Below are positions 8,481-17,600 of a stretch of 36,211 nucleotides of DNA, piece by piece. Location of the stretch: assembly GCA_002471195.1 (NCBI GenBank), contig DKPN01000028.1:30640-66850 (forward strand), written 5' to 3'. The translations under genes were made by a program, and so were the position numbers. Under the pieces are notes generated by a model, which saw nothing but the letters and a program-made list of their open reading frames with translations, was not told where the DNA came from and did not search any database. Numbering within the stretch: the stretch's first letter is position 1; each line of letters starts with the position of its first letter. This stretch comes from Bacteroides sp. UBA7333 (GTDB lineage: Bacteria > Bacteroidota > Bacteroidia > Bacteroidales > Bacteroidaceae).

Positions 8481-9263
8481 ATGAAAAAACTAGTGAGTTT
8501 ATTTATGGCATGTGTGGCATTAACGATGTTCTCATGTCAACCTGCTAAAGTAAAAGAGCCTTTAGCTACTTTGGATGGAGAATGGAAAATTGTTTCGGTA
8601 AACGGTGTGGCTTTAGATAAAGCAAGTGCACAAGAAGACCCATTTATTGGCTTTGATACTAAAACCGGTCGTATGTTCGGATTTAGTGGTTGTAATCGTT
8701 TGATGGCATCATTTGATACTGACGAAAAACCAGGTGAATTGGATTTAGGTTCTATTGGATCGACACGTATGGCTTGTCCTGATTTGACATTAGAACATAA
8801 CATCTTATCAGCTTTAGATGAAGTGAAAAAGTTTGCTAAAGATAAAGATGGACGTATCGAATTGTGTGATGAGAAAGACAAATGTGTATTGTTACTAGAA
8901 AAAATACCTCCATTTAGCGTATCAAATCTACAAGGAAAATGGTTAATTACTCAAGTTGACAATACTGCTGTTCCAACTGATATGGAAAATCAACCATTTA
9001 TTGAATTCGATGTAAAAGCAAATAGAATTCACGGTAATGCTGGTTGTAATGTAATGAATGGCGAATTCAAAACTGATGCAAATGATGCAGCTTTAATTTC
9101 ATTCCCAGGTGTTATTACTACAATGATGGCTTGTCCAGATATGGAGTTGGAAGGCAAAATTTTGGCAGCTATAAACAGTGTACAGTCATTTGCTAAAGTT
9201 CCTGGTGGTGTTGGTTTGTTCAATGCAACTGGTGAACAAGTGCTTACTATCGAACAACAATAA
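8481..9263 (+). CDS. lipoprotein with two META domains
   Basis: A 260-residue predicted lipoprotein: MKKLVSLFMACVALTMFSC is a signal peptide with a lipobox and C19 as the probable lipidated cysteine. The rest is two tandem META domains (about residues 30-138 and 147-258), the beta-rich domain of HslJ. Each copy shows the same skeleton: L-x-G-x-W-x-I/L, PFI-F-D, then G-x-x-G-C-N, a GxI-T-MACPD-ELE/LEH run, and a closing V-x-x-F-A-K segment. The repeats diverge clearly, so the duplication is old. The family has been linked to stress resistance in other bacteria, but no biochemical role is assigned. It is a single-gene unit closed by the hairpin at 9281-9318. Confidence 0.88.
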   Translation: MKKLVSLFMACVALTMFSCQPAKVKEPLATLDGEWKIVSVNGVALDKASAQEDPFIGFDTKTGRMFGFSGCNRLMASFDTDEKPGELDLGSIGSTRMACPDLTLEHNILSALDEVKKFAKDKDGRIELCDEKDKCVLLLEKIPPFSVSNLQGKWLITQVDNTAVPTDMENQPFIEFDVKANRIHGNAGCNVMNGEFKTDANDAALISFPGVITTMMACPDMELEGKILAAINSVQSFAKVPGGVGLFNATGEQVLTIEQQ

Positions 9264-9280
9264 TTTAGATAAGCAGATAA

Positions 9281-9318
9281 AAAAAACCTGCTCCTCAATG
9301 AGGAGCAGGTTTTTTTTA
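9281..9318. terminator. bidirectional terminator between META gene and permease
   Basis: AAAAAACCTGCTCCTCA pairs with TGAGGAGCAGGTTTTTT, a near-perfect 16-17 bp stem with A/T tracts on both sides. It therefore works for both convergent genes. The right T tract contains the stop codon of the minus-strand permease. Confidence 0.9.
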
Positions 9319-10311
9319 TCCTTTATTTTTGATTATAATCCAAACAATAATGGGTGCACCAAATAGCGAAGTGATGGCATTAATAGGCAGTGTACCTTGA
9401 AACCCCGGTAGTTGTGAAATACAATCGCAGATTAATAAAATACTGGCACCGCATAAAATACTTGCAGGAAGCACAATGCTATGATTGTTTGTTTTAAACA
9501 GCCCTCTTGCAATGTGTGGGATCGTTATACCGATAAAAGCAATCGGCCCTGTAAAGGCAGTAGCTACTCCGGCAAGAAGGGTAGTAGCAATGATAATCCA
9601 TATTTTTAAATTCAGTACATTAATACCTAATCCTTTGGCGTAATTATTTCCTAATAATAAAATATTTAAAGGCTTTTGTAAGAAAATAGAAACTCCAATA
9701 CCCAATACAATAATAGGGGCCATTACATACATTTGCGACCAACCTACGGATGATAAACTACCAAAAGTCCAAGTGATGAAAAGCTTCAGAGTATCAGGTT
9801 GGCTACTACTTTGCAAAATACTCACAATAGCTCCAGCAAAATATCCGAACATCATTCCAATAATAAGTAATGAAGTTGTATTTGGTATTCTGATGGCGAC
9901 AATTAATATCAATAATAATATTGCTGCTGCTCCAATACTTGCAGCTAGAATTTGTCCCCAGCTTGATATAAGCCATAGTGGAAGTATCGAACTGCTCATT
10001 GTCAATAAAGCAACTCCTAAGCTAGAGCCTGACGTGACACCTAATACATCGGGGCCTGCTAATGGGTTATGGAACATAGTTTGCATCAAAACACCCGCAA
10101 CCGATAAAGAAGATCCCACTAGAATGGCAGTGATAGCTTTTGGAAGTCGATGATTCAATATTATCTCTTTATAAATAGGGTTGGATTCATGATCGGTTAT
10201 TACATTTAATATTTCATTCAATGGCAAGTTGGCACTACCAATCATAATATCTAAGATAAAAGCCACAATCAGTGTGCCTATTAATATTGTAAATAATAGT
10301 TGCTTTTTCAT
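9316..10311 (-). CDS. FecCD/BtuC-type ABC transporter permease
   Basis: Inner-membrane permease of the iron-siderophore, heme or cobalamin uptake class. Its 331 residues are typical, with about nine to ten hydrophobic segments. Family motifs are visible: LPKAITAILVGSSLSVAGVLMQTMFHNPLAGPDVLGVTSGSSLG (about residues 52-95) and GPIAFIGITIPHIAR (about 259-273), the loop that contacts the ATPase. Its start codon overlaps the stop of the binding-protein gene by 4 bp (ATGA), so translation is probably coupled. The usual third component, an ATPase, is not next to it: the gene ends in a terminator facing the META gene. The substrate is not determinable. Confidence 0.93.
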   Translation of the reverse strand: MKKQLLFTILIGTLIVAFILDIMIGSANLPLNEILNVITDHESNPIYKEIILNHRLPKAITAILVGSSLSVAGVLMQTMFHNPLAGPDVLGVTSGSSLGVALLTMSSSILPLWLISSWGQILAASIGAAAILLLILIVAIRIPNTTSLLIIGMMFGYFAGAIVSILQSSSQPDTLKLFITWTFGSLSSVGWSQMYVMAPIIVLGIGVSIFLQKPLNILLLGNNYAKGLGINVLNLKIWIIIATTLLAGVATAFTGPIAFIGITIPHIARGLFKTNNHSIVLPASILCGASILLICDCISQLPGFQGTLPINAITSLFGAPIIVWIIIKNKG

Positions 10312-11435
10312 TCCTTACTTAATTGTTGCATGTATGTTAACTCATAATCTTCAAGCAATTCAGGGTGGCAAACTTTAATCATATCTTTCAGTAATAAGTC
10401 TGGACGAACCACGGCTCCTTCCCAATAATCATTGCCACTAGTACCATTGACTCGTTTTTCGTAGTTATACACTTTACCTTCTTTGAACGCTTTAAAAAGC
10501 CTATATTTACTATTACTTTGTTCCAAGGCATGTAGTGATTTCTCTTGTGTCCCTACCCAAATATCGGTTTCATTAAAACGAATCAAAACTTGTTCGATAT
10601 TACTCGCGATGCTTGTAGCTGTGTTGTCATTCTCGTAAAGATATGAAGCCTTCGCATCTTTAAACAGTTGGGCAGTATAACTTTTTCCTCCCGATAAAGA
10701 CCATGTTCCACGATAGTCTTGTCCTGAAAATATAGTCGGTCTATTTTGCGCACCATTGGCTATTTGTTTAGCCTCATTATATTTTTGTTCAACGTCATTA
10801 AATATGCTATCTGCCATTTCACTTTTATCAAAGAAACAAGCTATAAATTTAATCCACTCCGTTCTACCCAATATAGAGGGTTCTTGCCACTCCACATTAT
10901 ATATAATAGGAAGTCCGCATTGCTTCATCTTTTTGCTATTGATATCTTCCGTATTATAAGAAGTAGTCATCACAGCCTCAGGTTTCAAACATAAAAGGTT
11001 TTCTATATCTAAATTAAACGATTCGCCTAGATCGGCAATATTCCCAACTTTTACCTCTTGTAAAATAAAAGGGTTATAAATATAGTCGGCATTACATACC
11101 CCAACAACTTTATCCAGTTCGTTGAGTGCTCCTATAAATCCTAGATAAGTAGCCGAATTTACCATGATACTATTTAGTGGAATTTTAATTTTCTCTCCAT
11201 CAGATGGAGTAGCAATCGAATCGTTTTTTACCAAATAATATGTATCCAATATTTCTCCCGGCTTCCATGGATTGTTAACCACAAGTTTGGTGATATTATC
11301 ATTTTTGCTAATCGTGAATCCTTTTGCATAGGATAATGGAATATCCGTTGTTTGTATTTTTGTCGATATATTTTTTTTATCGCTACAGCTCGATAATGCA
11401 AATATTGTCAGGATAAGTAGGGTGAGGTGTTTCAT
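10308..11435 (-). CDS. FecB/BtuF-type substrate-binding lipoprotein
   Basis: Periplasmic-face binding protein for iron complexes, heme or cobalamin. From the ATG at 11435 it has 375 residues, beginning MKHLTLLILTIFALSSC with C17 as the probable lipid anchor. The Periplasmic_BP_2 fold is recognisable from SIMVNSATYLGFIGALNELDKVVGV, the NLDIENLLCLKPEAVMTT segment and a C-terminal lobe with YWEGAVVRPDLLLKDMIKVCHPEL. The frame stays open to 11690, but those 85 residues lack a signal peptide at the front and run through the -7 box, so the later start is preferred. It is translationally coupled to the permease (4-bp overlap). No cobalamin riboswitch was recognised upstream. Confidence 0.9.
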   Translation of the reverse strand: MKHLTLLILTIFALSSCSDKKNISTKIQTTDIPLSYAKGFTISKNDNITKLVVNNPWKPGEILDTYYLVKNDSIATPSDGEKIKIPLNSIMVNSATYLGFIGALNELDKVVGVCNADYIYNPFILQEVKVGNIADLGESFNLDIENLLCLKPEAVMTTSYNTEDINSKKMKQCGLPIIYNVEWQEPSILGRTEWIKFIACFFDKSEMADSIFNDVEQKYNEAKQIANGAQNRPTIFSGQDYRGTWSLSGGKSYTAQLFKDAKASYLYENDNTATSIASNIEQVLIRFNETDIWVGTQEKSLHALEQSNSKYRLFKAFKEGKVYNYEKRVNGTSGNDYWEGAVVRPDLLLKDMIKVCHPELLEDYELTYMQQLSKE

Positions 11436-11469
11436 TAAATCTATCGAAATTGGGTTTAATATGACGATA

Positions 11470-11477
11470 CAAAGATA
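11470..11477 (-). promoter_or_regulatory. -7 box for the binding-protein/permease operon
   Basis: On the minus strand this reads TATCTTTG, an exact TAnnTTTG, 34 bp before the start codon at 11435. It supports the shorter start of the binding protein. Confidence 0.55.
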
Positions 11478-11553
11478 AGAATTTATTTTCCTGTTGAACC
11501 AGAGTCGATTGTATTTGTTTAATGATAACAATGGGATTAAAAAAAGAGAGTTT

Positions 11554-11604
11554 CTGTCATTTACATGCAATGAATCTGTCTTTTTGGCAGTCAAATTGTC
11601 ATTT
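11554..11604 (+). promoter_or_regulatory. three helically phased TGTC repeats upstream of dnaK
   Basis: TGTCATTT occurs at 11555-11562 and again at 11597-11604. Between them CTGTC (11576-11580) forms an imperfect dyad with GGCAG (11586-11590). The TGTC cores start at 11555, 11577 and 11597, that is 22 and 20 bp apart, about two helical turns each. They end just upstream of the sigma-54-like element at 11623. They are candidate activator-binding sites; no activator gene is identified. Confidence 0.4.
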
Positions 11605-11622
11605 TTATGAAAAGATTTCATT

Positions 11623-11637
11623 TGGCATATCTTTTGC
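11623..11637 (+). promoter_or_regulatory. sigma-54-like -24/-12 promoter for dnaK
   Basis: TGGCATATCTTTTGC matches TGGCAyr-N4-TTGC at every conserved base, with the required GG-N10-GC spacing. Transcription from it would start near 11648, leaving a leader of about 95 nt before the dnaK ATG at 11744. No good TAnnTTTG box was found closer to the gene. Confidence 0.55.
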
Positions 11638-11743
11638 TTTTTTATAAAATGTCTGTTTAGGAGTCTTTTCAATGAATAGAAAAAGAACAATTTTAAATAG
11701 ATAATATAAATCGAATTTAAATATTATATAAAAGAATAAAATC

Positions 11744-13651
11744 ATGGGAAAAATTATTGGTATTGACTTAGGAACTACAAACTCATGCGTTGCCGTTTAT
11801 GAAGGTAACGAACCTGTAGTTATTGCAAACAGTGAAGGTAAACGTACAACTCCTTCTGTGGTAGCATTTCTTAATGATGGCGAACGTAAAGTGGGTGATC
11901 CTGCTAAGCGCCAAGCGATTACAAATCCTACACGTACAATTTTCTCTATCAAACGTTTCATGGGTGAAACTTATGAACAAGTAGCAAAAGAAATTTCACG
12001 TGTACCATATAAAGTAGTTAAAGGTAAAAACGATACACCTTGTGTTGACATTGATGGTCGTGATTATACACCACAAGAAATTTCGGCAATGATTCTTCAA
12101 AAAATGAAGAAAACAGCTGAAGACTATTTAGGTCAAGAAGTAACAGAAGCAGTTATCACTGTTCCTGCTTATTTCTCAGATTCACAACGTCAAGCAACTA
12201 AAGAAGCTGGTCAAATTGCCGGTTTGGAGGTAAAACGTATTGTGAACGAACCTACTGCAGCAGCTTTGGCTTACGGTCTTGACAAAGCTCACAAAGATAT
12301 GAAGATTGCTGTATTCGACCTTGGTGGTGGTACATTCGATATTTCTATCCTTGAATTTGGTGGTGGTGTATTCGAAGTACTTTCTACTAATGGTGATACA
12401 CACCTTGGAGGTGACGACTTTGACCAAGTTATCATCAACTGGTTGGTACAAGAGTTCAAAAATGACGAAGGTGCCGATTTGAGCAAAGATCCTATGGCAT
12501 TGCAACGTCTGAAAGAAGCTGCTGAAAAAGCTAAGATTGAATTATCATCTACAACTTCTACTGAAATCAACTTACCATATATTATGCCAGTTGATGGTGT
12601 GCCTAAACACTTAGTGAAAACATTGACTCGCGCAAAATTCGAATCATTGGCTCACGAATTAATTCAAGCTTGTCTTGAACCATGTAAAAAAGCAATGAGC
12701 GATGCAGGTTTGAGCAATGCCGATATTGATGAAGTGTTATTGGTTGGTGGATCAACTCGTATCCCTGCAATCCAAAAAATCGTAGAAGATTTCTTCGGTA
12801 AAGCTCCTTCAAAAGGTGTAAATCCTGACGAAGTAGTAGCGATTGGTGCAGCTGTACAAGGTGCTGTATTGACAGACGAAATCAAAGGTGTTGTACTACT
12901 TGACGTTACTCCATTGTCTATGGGTATCGAAACAATGGGTGGTGTAATGACTAAATTGATTGAAGCTAATACTACTATTCCGGTACGTAAGAGCGAAACA
13001 TTCTCAACAGCTGCTGATAACCAAACAGAAGTTACTATCCATGTACTTCAAGGTGAACGTCCAATGGCATCTCAAAACAAATCGATCGGTCAATTCAATC
13101 TAACAGGTATTGCTCCTGCTCCTCGCGGTGTACCTCAAGTAGAAGTAACATTCGATATCGATGCCAACGGTATTTTGAAAGTATCTGCAAAAGATAAAGC
13201 AACAGGAAAAGAACAAACCATTCGTATCGAAGCATCAACAGGTTTGAGCAAAGAAGAAATCGATCGTATGAAAGCTGAAGCTGAAGCAAATGCAGAAGCA
13301 GATAAAAAAGAACGCGAAAAAATCGATAAGTTGAATCAAGCCGACAGTATGATTTTCTCTACAGAAAAACAATTGGCCGAACTTGGTGATAAACTTCCAG
13401 CTGATAAGAAACCAGCTATCGAAGCAGCTTTGCAAAAATTGAAAGATGCTCACAAGGCTCAAGATCTTGCTGCTATTGATACTGCAATGGCAGAATTAAA
13501 CACTGCATTCCAAACTGCAAGTGCTGAAATGTATCAAAATGCAGGTGCACAAGGTGGTGCTCAAGCAGGTCCTGATATGGGTGGTCAACAAGGCGGTCAA
13601 GCCGGTGGTGATGACAACATTCAAGATGCTGATTTTGAAGAGGTGAAATAA
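11744..13651 (+). CDS. dnaK: molecular chaperone DnaK (Hsp70)
   Basis: ATP-driven Hsp70 chaperone working with DnaJ and GrpE in cytosolic protein folding and heat-shock recovery. It has 635 residues, full length. The nucleotide-binding domain starts with IGIDLGTTNSCVAV, followed by VPAYFSDSQRQATKEAGQIAGL, AVFDLGGGTFDISIL and VLLVGGSTRIPAIQK. The substrate-binding domain contains VTPLSMGIETMGGVMTKLI and the QGERPMASQNKSIGQF strand region. The C-terminal tail is Gly/Gln-rich and ends in DADFEEVK, close to the usual EEVD-like ending. dnaJ and grpE are not adjacent. Upstream sequence suggests sigma-54-dependent transcription, and a strong hairpin at 13672-13725 ends the unit. Confidence 0.98.
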   Translation: MGKIIGIDLGTTNSCVAVYEGNEPVVIANSEGKRTTPSVVAFLNDGERKVGDPAKRQAITNPTRTIFSIKRFMGETYEQVAKEISRVPYKVVKGKNDTPCVDIDGRDYTPQEISAMILQKMKKTAEDYLGQEVTEAVITVPAYFSDSQRQATKEAGQIAGLEVKRIVNEPTAAALAYGLDKAHKDMKIAVFDLGGGTFDISILEFGGGVFEVLSTNGDTHLGGDDFDQVIINWLVQEFKNDEGADLSKDPMALQRLKEAAEKAKIELSSTTSTEINLPYIMPVDGVPKHLVKTLTRAKFESLAHELIQACLEPCKKAMSDAGLSNADIDEVLLVGGSTRIPAIQKIVEDFFGKAPSKGVNPDEVVAIGAAVQGAVLTDEIKGVVLLDVTPLSMGIETMGGVMTKLIEANTTIPVRKSETFSTAADNQTEVTIHVLQGERPMASQNKSIGQFNLTGIAPAPRGVPQVEVTFDIDANGILKVSAKDKATGKEQTIRIEASTGLSKEEIDRMKAEAEANAEADKKEREKIDKLNQADSMIFSTEKQLAELGDKLPADKKPAIEAALQKLKDAHKAQDLAAIDTAMAELNTAFQTASAEMYQNAGAQGGAQAGPDMGGQQGGQAGGDDNIQDADFEEVK

Positions 13652-13671
13652 TTTCGATAAATATCGATAAT

Positions 13672-13725
13672 ACTTAAAAAAAGAATGACTGTAAACTAAA
13701 TGTTTACAGTCATTCTTTTTTAAGT
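13672..13725 (+). terminator. terminator after dnaK
   Basis: A long hairpin: ACTTAAAAAAAGAATGACTG... pairs with ...CAGTCATTCTTTTTTAAGT, about 24 bp with one bulged base and a 5-nt loop. It begins 20 bp after the dnaK stop and has a T tract in the right arm. Confidence 0.85.
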
Positions 13726-13865
13726 AAAATATTGGAAATTATTGTTTTATATCGTTTTAAACTATATGTTTGTACCATATTTAAATTACATGCTTATTTG
13801 AGGATGATGTATATCGCTAAATGTTTTACTTCTAAGCATTAACTACGGAGCTATGTGAAGACTTA

Positions 13866-13928
13866 AAATTCGAAATTGATGCAACATATAATAAACTAAA
13901 ATATAATAACATGAAATTCGAAATTGAT
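13866..13928 (+). repeat. 15-bp direct repeat at the DUF1643 start
   Basis: AAATTCGAAATTGAT occurs at 13866-13880 and 13914-13928, exactly 48 bp apart and in the same reading frame. The first copy would encode KFEID upstream of the start, the second encodes residues 2-6. It looks like a small tandem duplication across the start codon. The upstream copy has no in-frame start codon before a stop at 13833-13835. Confidence 0.6.
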
Positions 13929-14447
13929 ATATACATAAACAATGAAGACAATTCGGCTCGCTTCGTTTTAGGATATAAAAAAGAGAATCCTTTAATTGTA
14001 ATGGGTGTTAATCCTAGTACTGCAAATGACGATACTCCCGATCCTACAATTCGGCGCGTGTTAGGTTATATGAGAAGGAATGGGTTTGGAGGGTTTATTA
14101 TGCTTAACGTTTATCCACAACATACTCCTTGTTGTCTTACAAAAGAACATGATGAGCTTTTACATAAACAAAATTTAGAACATATCGAAAGAGTTTTTCA
14201 ACATTATTCAAATTCGGCATTTCTAATAGCATTTGGCAATACTATTCTTGTGAGACCATATCTAAAACAATGTTTTTATGACATTGTTAATATTGTTTCT
14301 AAGTATCATCCTCAATGGAAACAGATTGGAAATTTAACAGCAAAAGGTCATCCAAGACATCCTAGTAGAGGTGCATATCAAGAATTAAAAGATTTTGATA
14401 TTCATCAATATTTAGATGATTTTATTCTCGATAAGAAAACTCTATAA
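13911..14447 (+). CDS. DUF1643 domain-containing protein
   Basis: A 178-residue soluble protein of family DUF1643, with no established function. The family signature is clear: ENPLIVMGVNPSTAND (NPSTA at 34-38), DPTIRRVLGYMRRNGFGGFIMLNVYPQ, and a C-terminal TAKGHPRHPSRG motif (about residues 143-154). These small proteins often occur on mobile DNA and in variable islands (family-level knowledge). Here the gene opens the accessory stretch and precedes the DUF3427 helicase by 203 bp on the same strand. The start at 13911 is the only ATG in frame; a 15-bp repeat lies just upstream. Confidence 0.88.
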   Translation: MKFEIDIYINNEDNSARFVLGYKKENPLIVMGVNPSTANDDTPDPTIRRVLGYMRRNGFGGFIMLNVYPQHTPCCLTKEHDELLHKQNLEHIERVFQHYSNSAFLIAFGNTILVRPYLKQCFYDIVNIVSKYHPQWKQIGNLTAKGHPRHPSRGAYQELKDFDIHQYLDDFILDKKTL

Positions 14448-14650
14448 TGGAATTTTGGATATAATAAATGAACGGCTTGAGTCGGTGAATATAGAACAAC
14501 AACTAACACATATAAATCCAACGATAGAGGTTTGGTTGCTTGCCTAAATGAAGTTGATCAATAAACTTTGCTCTATATTAATAATGTCTATTACCTCTGT
14601 CAATAAAAAAAATCTTGAATATCATTTCTAACTAAATCAATACTAAATCA

Positions 14651-17600
14651 ATGTTGCAGAAAGGAATATATGAACACATTATAAATCAGGAAACTGATCT
14701 TAAAATGCAAGACGCAGAAGAGTCTGGATTGGTATGTCTACAACAAAAGATCGATAATGTCGAATCTCCTCATATTTTAGCTAACTACCTAGCAAATGCA
14801 ATTCGTCAAAAACTTGAAGATATAGAAGAACAACAGGATCGGGTGAATCTGATCAATCGTATTATGATAGATGCAGGTCTGATAGATACGAAGCAAATAA
14901 TCAAACCAACTGAACTACTGTCTGAAGTAATTACTAAGCAACAGGCTGCCCTCCAACGCGAGAGTCATACATTAACTATTCGCCCTATTTCTGGTTTTCG
15001 CGTGAGTAATCTTTTCACTGGTGGCAATAGTGTTTTGTCTTTGGGCGAAGAAATTCGTCGTGAGATAGAAAGTGCTGATGAGATTTGTTTTATCGTTTCT
15101 TTTCTTAAGGTATCAGGTGTCCGTATTCTGCTTGATAATCTTAAAAAATTCTGTAGTCGGCAAGGAACACGCTTACGTATTATTACTACCACTTATTGTG
15201 GAGCAACGCAAGCCAAGGCAATCGAACAGTTAGCAGATCTTCCTAATACAGAAATTAGAATTTCATACAATACAGAAATAGAGCGTCTTCATGCTAAGTC
15301 ATATATTTTTGTTCGTAACTCCGGTATGAATACAGCCTATATTGGTTCGTCTAATCTTTCTAAATCGGCTCAAACTGAAGGATTAGAATGGAATATGCGT
15401 GTTACCAACGTTGAGAACCCTCATATTATAAAAACAGCATTAGCTACCTTCGAAATGTATTGGAATAGTATAAATTTTGAGGATTTTTGTATAGGTGGCA
15501 TTGAAAAATTTAATAAGGAAATTAGCCGTAATATTTTTCGAACTGATACTTCTTCAATGATATATCAACGATATATTTTGTTTCCGCATCAGAAGCAAAT
15601 TCTTGATAAACTTCGTGTAGAACGCGAAGATAGGGGAAACAACAAAAACTTAATCGTAGCTGCTACCGGTACAGGTAAAACAGTTATATCTGCTTTTGAT
15701 TATCAAGATTTTGTTCGCACTCATAGTAGGGCACGTATATTATTTACTGCTCATCGTGAGGAGATTTTACAGCAATCTTTAATAACCTATCGCAGTGTAT
15801 TGCAAGATGCAAATTTTGGAGCTTTATGGGTAGGAAATCAATGTCCACAAGATACTTCTGAGTATGAACATCTTTTTGTTTCTATATCTATGTTTAACTC
15901 ACGATTTGCTGATTTTTTTTCATTAATTGATTCTGACTTTTATGATTATATCGTGATTGACGAAGCACACCACAGTCAAGCAGATAGTTACAGAAAACTC
16001 TTTGAGCATTTCCAACCACAATTATTGATTGGACTCACAGCTACACCTGAGCGTATGGACGGCAAAGATTTGCGTCCTGACTTTGGTGGACATATCAGTG
16101 CAGAAATTCGTTTGCCACAAGCCCTTCAAGCAGGATTGCTTACACCTTTCCAATACTTGTGTGTTTCTGATGATACCAATCTAAGTGATGAAAGTTTATG
16201 GAGTGGACAGAAATATAATATCGATCGCTTAGCGGATAAACTATGTGATAAAAAACGAGCCCAACTTATTGTGGATGCACTTCATAGGTATTTGGCTGAC
16301 GAATATACTTGCCGAGCTTTGTGTTTTTGTGTGAATAAGTGTCATGCTGATTTTATGGCTGAGCAATTGAGATTGTGTGGTTTCAATGCTCAAAGTCTTA
16401 CATCTGATACACCTGCTAATGAACGGAAGCTATTGGCAATGAATCTTCGAGAGGGAAATATACATTATCTATGTGTTGTTGATATTTTCAATGAAGGTAT
16501 TGATATACCAGAGGTTGATACTGTTTTATTCTTACGTCCTACCGAGAGTTTGACAATCTTTCTACAGCAGTTAGGTCGTGGCCTTCGTCTATCAACAGGT
16601 AAGACAGAGCTGACCGTACTTGACTTCGTTGCTCAGGTTAATCGAAAATATGATTTTGCTAGTCGTTTCCGTGCGCTTACACTTCATCCAGAAAAAAATA
16701 TACAGAAGCAAGTTAAAGAGGGTTTTACGTTACTCCCTACGGGTTGTAGTATTATGATGGAAAAAAAGGCACGCCAATATATTCTTGATAATATAAATGG
16801 CGCTATATATAATAAGAATCGTATCATCAGAGAAATTAATGCCTATTCTATTTTACCAACTCTTTCTCAATTTCTTGAGAATAATGGCCAAGATATACGG
16901 GTTGTTTATCAAAATTCTAATTGTTGGTCGTCACTAAAACGTGCCGCAGGACGAATTTCATATGAAGATGATGCTATAACAAGACGTTTAGAAAAAGGAA
17001 TGTCAAATTTACTTCATCATAATACTGTTTCTTTTTTGCACTTTATTGAACTCTTTATATCTGGAAATGGTCTACATGAGACTAAAGAGAATGCGAACTA
17101 TGCATTGATGTTATACTATACTTTATTTCAAGATAAAATTACTAAAACTCATTTTAACTCAATCAATGAAGCGTTGAGTCTGATTCACTTACCTCAATAT
17201 GCATGTTTTAAACAGGAAATCGGTGAAATCATTTCTTATTTGCTGGCTCATTTAGAAATAAAAACCACTCCTTTAGGAAAAGAAGTCATATCGGGCCTGG
17301 AATTATATGGTTGTTATACTCGTGAGGATGTTTTTACATTAGTTGGGCGACAAAAGGCAGATTTAAAAATGCAAGGTGCTGCATCTGGAGCATTTAATTT
17401 ACCGGAACATAATGCCGTTTTACTGTTTGTTACATTAAATAAATCTGAGAAAGATTTTTCACCTTCTACGCAATATAATGACTATTTAATCAATGAGAAA
17501 TATTTCCATTGGCAATCCAAAAACACAGATTCTCATTATAATAGTGGAGGGCGTAAATATATAGAACAAGCAAAAAACAATATCAAAATTATACTCTTTG

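Noticed and set aside
11436..11743. Possible cobalamin riboswitch before the binding-protein gene
   Set aside because: No B12-box or conserved riboswitch core could be found; a plain -7 box explains transcription and the rest is accounted for by the dnaK promoter.
12182..12570. Long antisense frames inside dnaK
   Set aside because: They are mirror frames of a highly codon-biased gene.
14416..14547. 43-codon open frame overlapping the end of DUF1643
   Set aside because: The ATG lies inside the DUF1643 gene with no promoter or family match; it could be a gene remnant but is too short to support.
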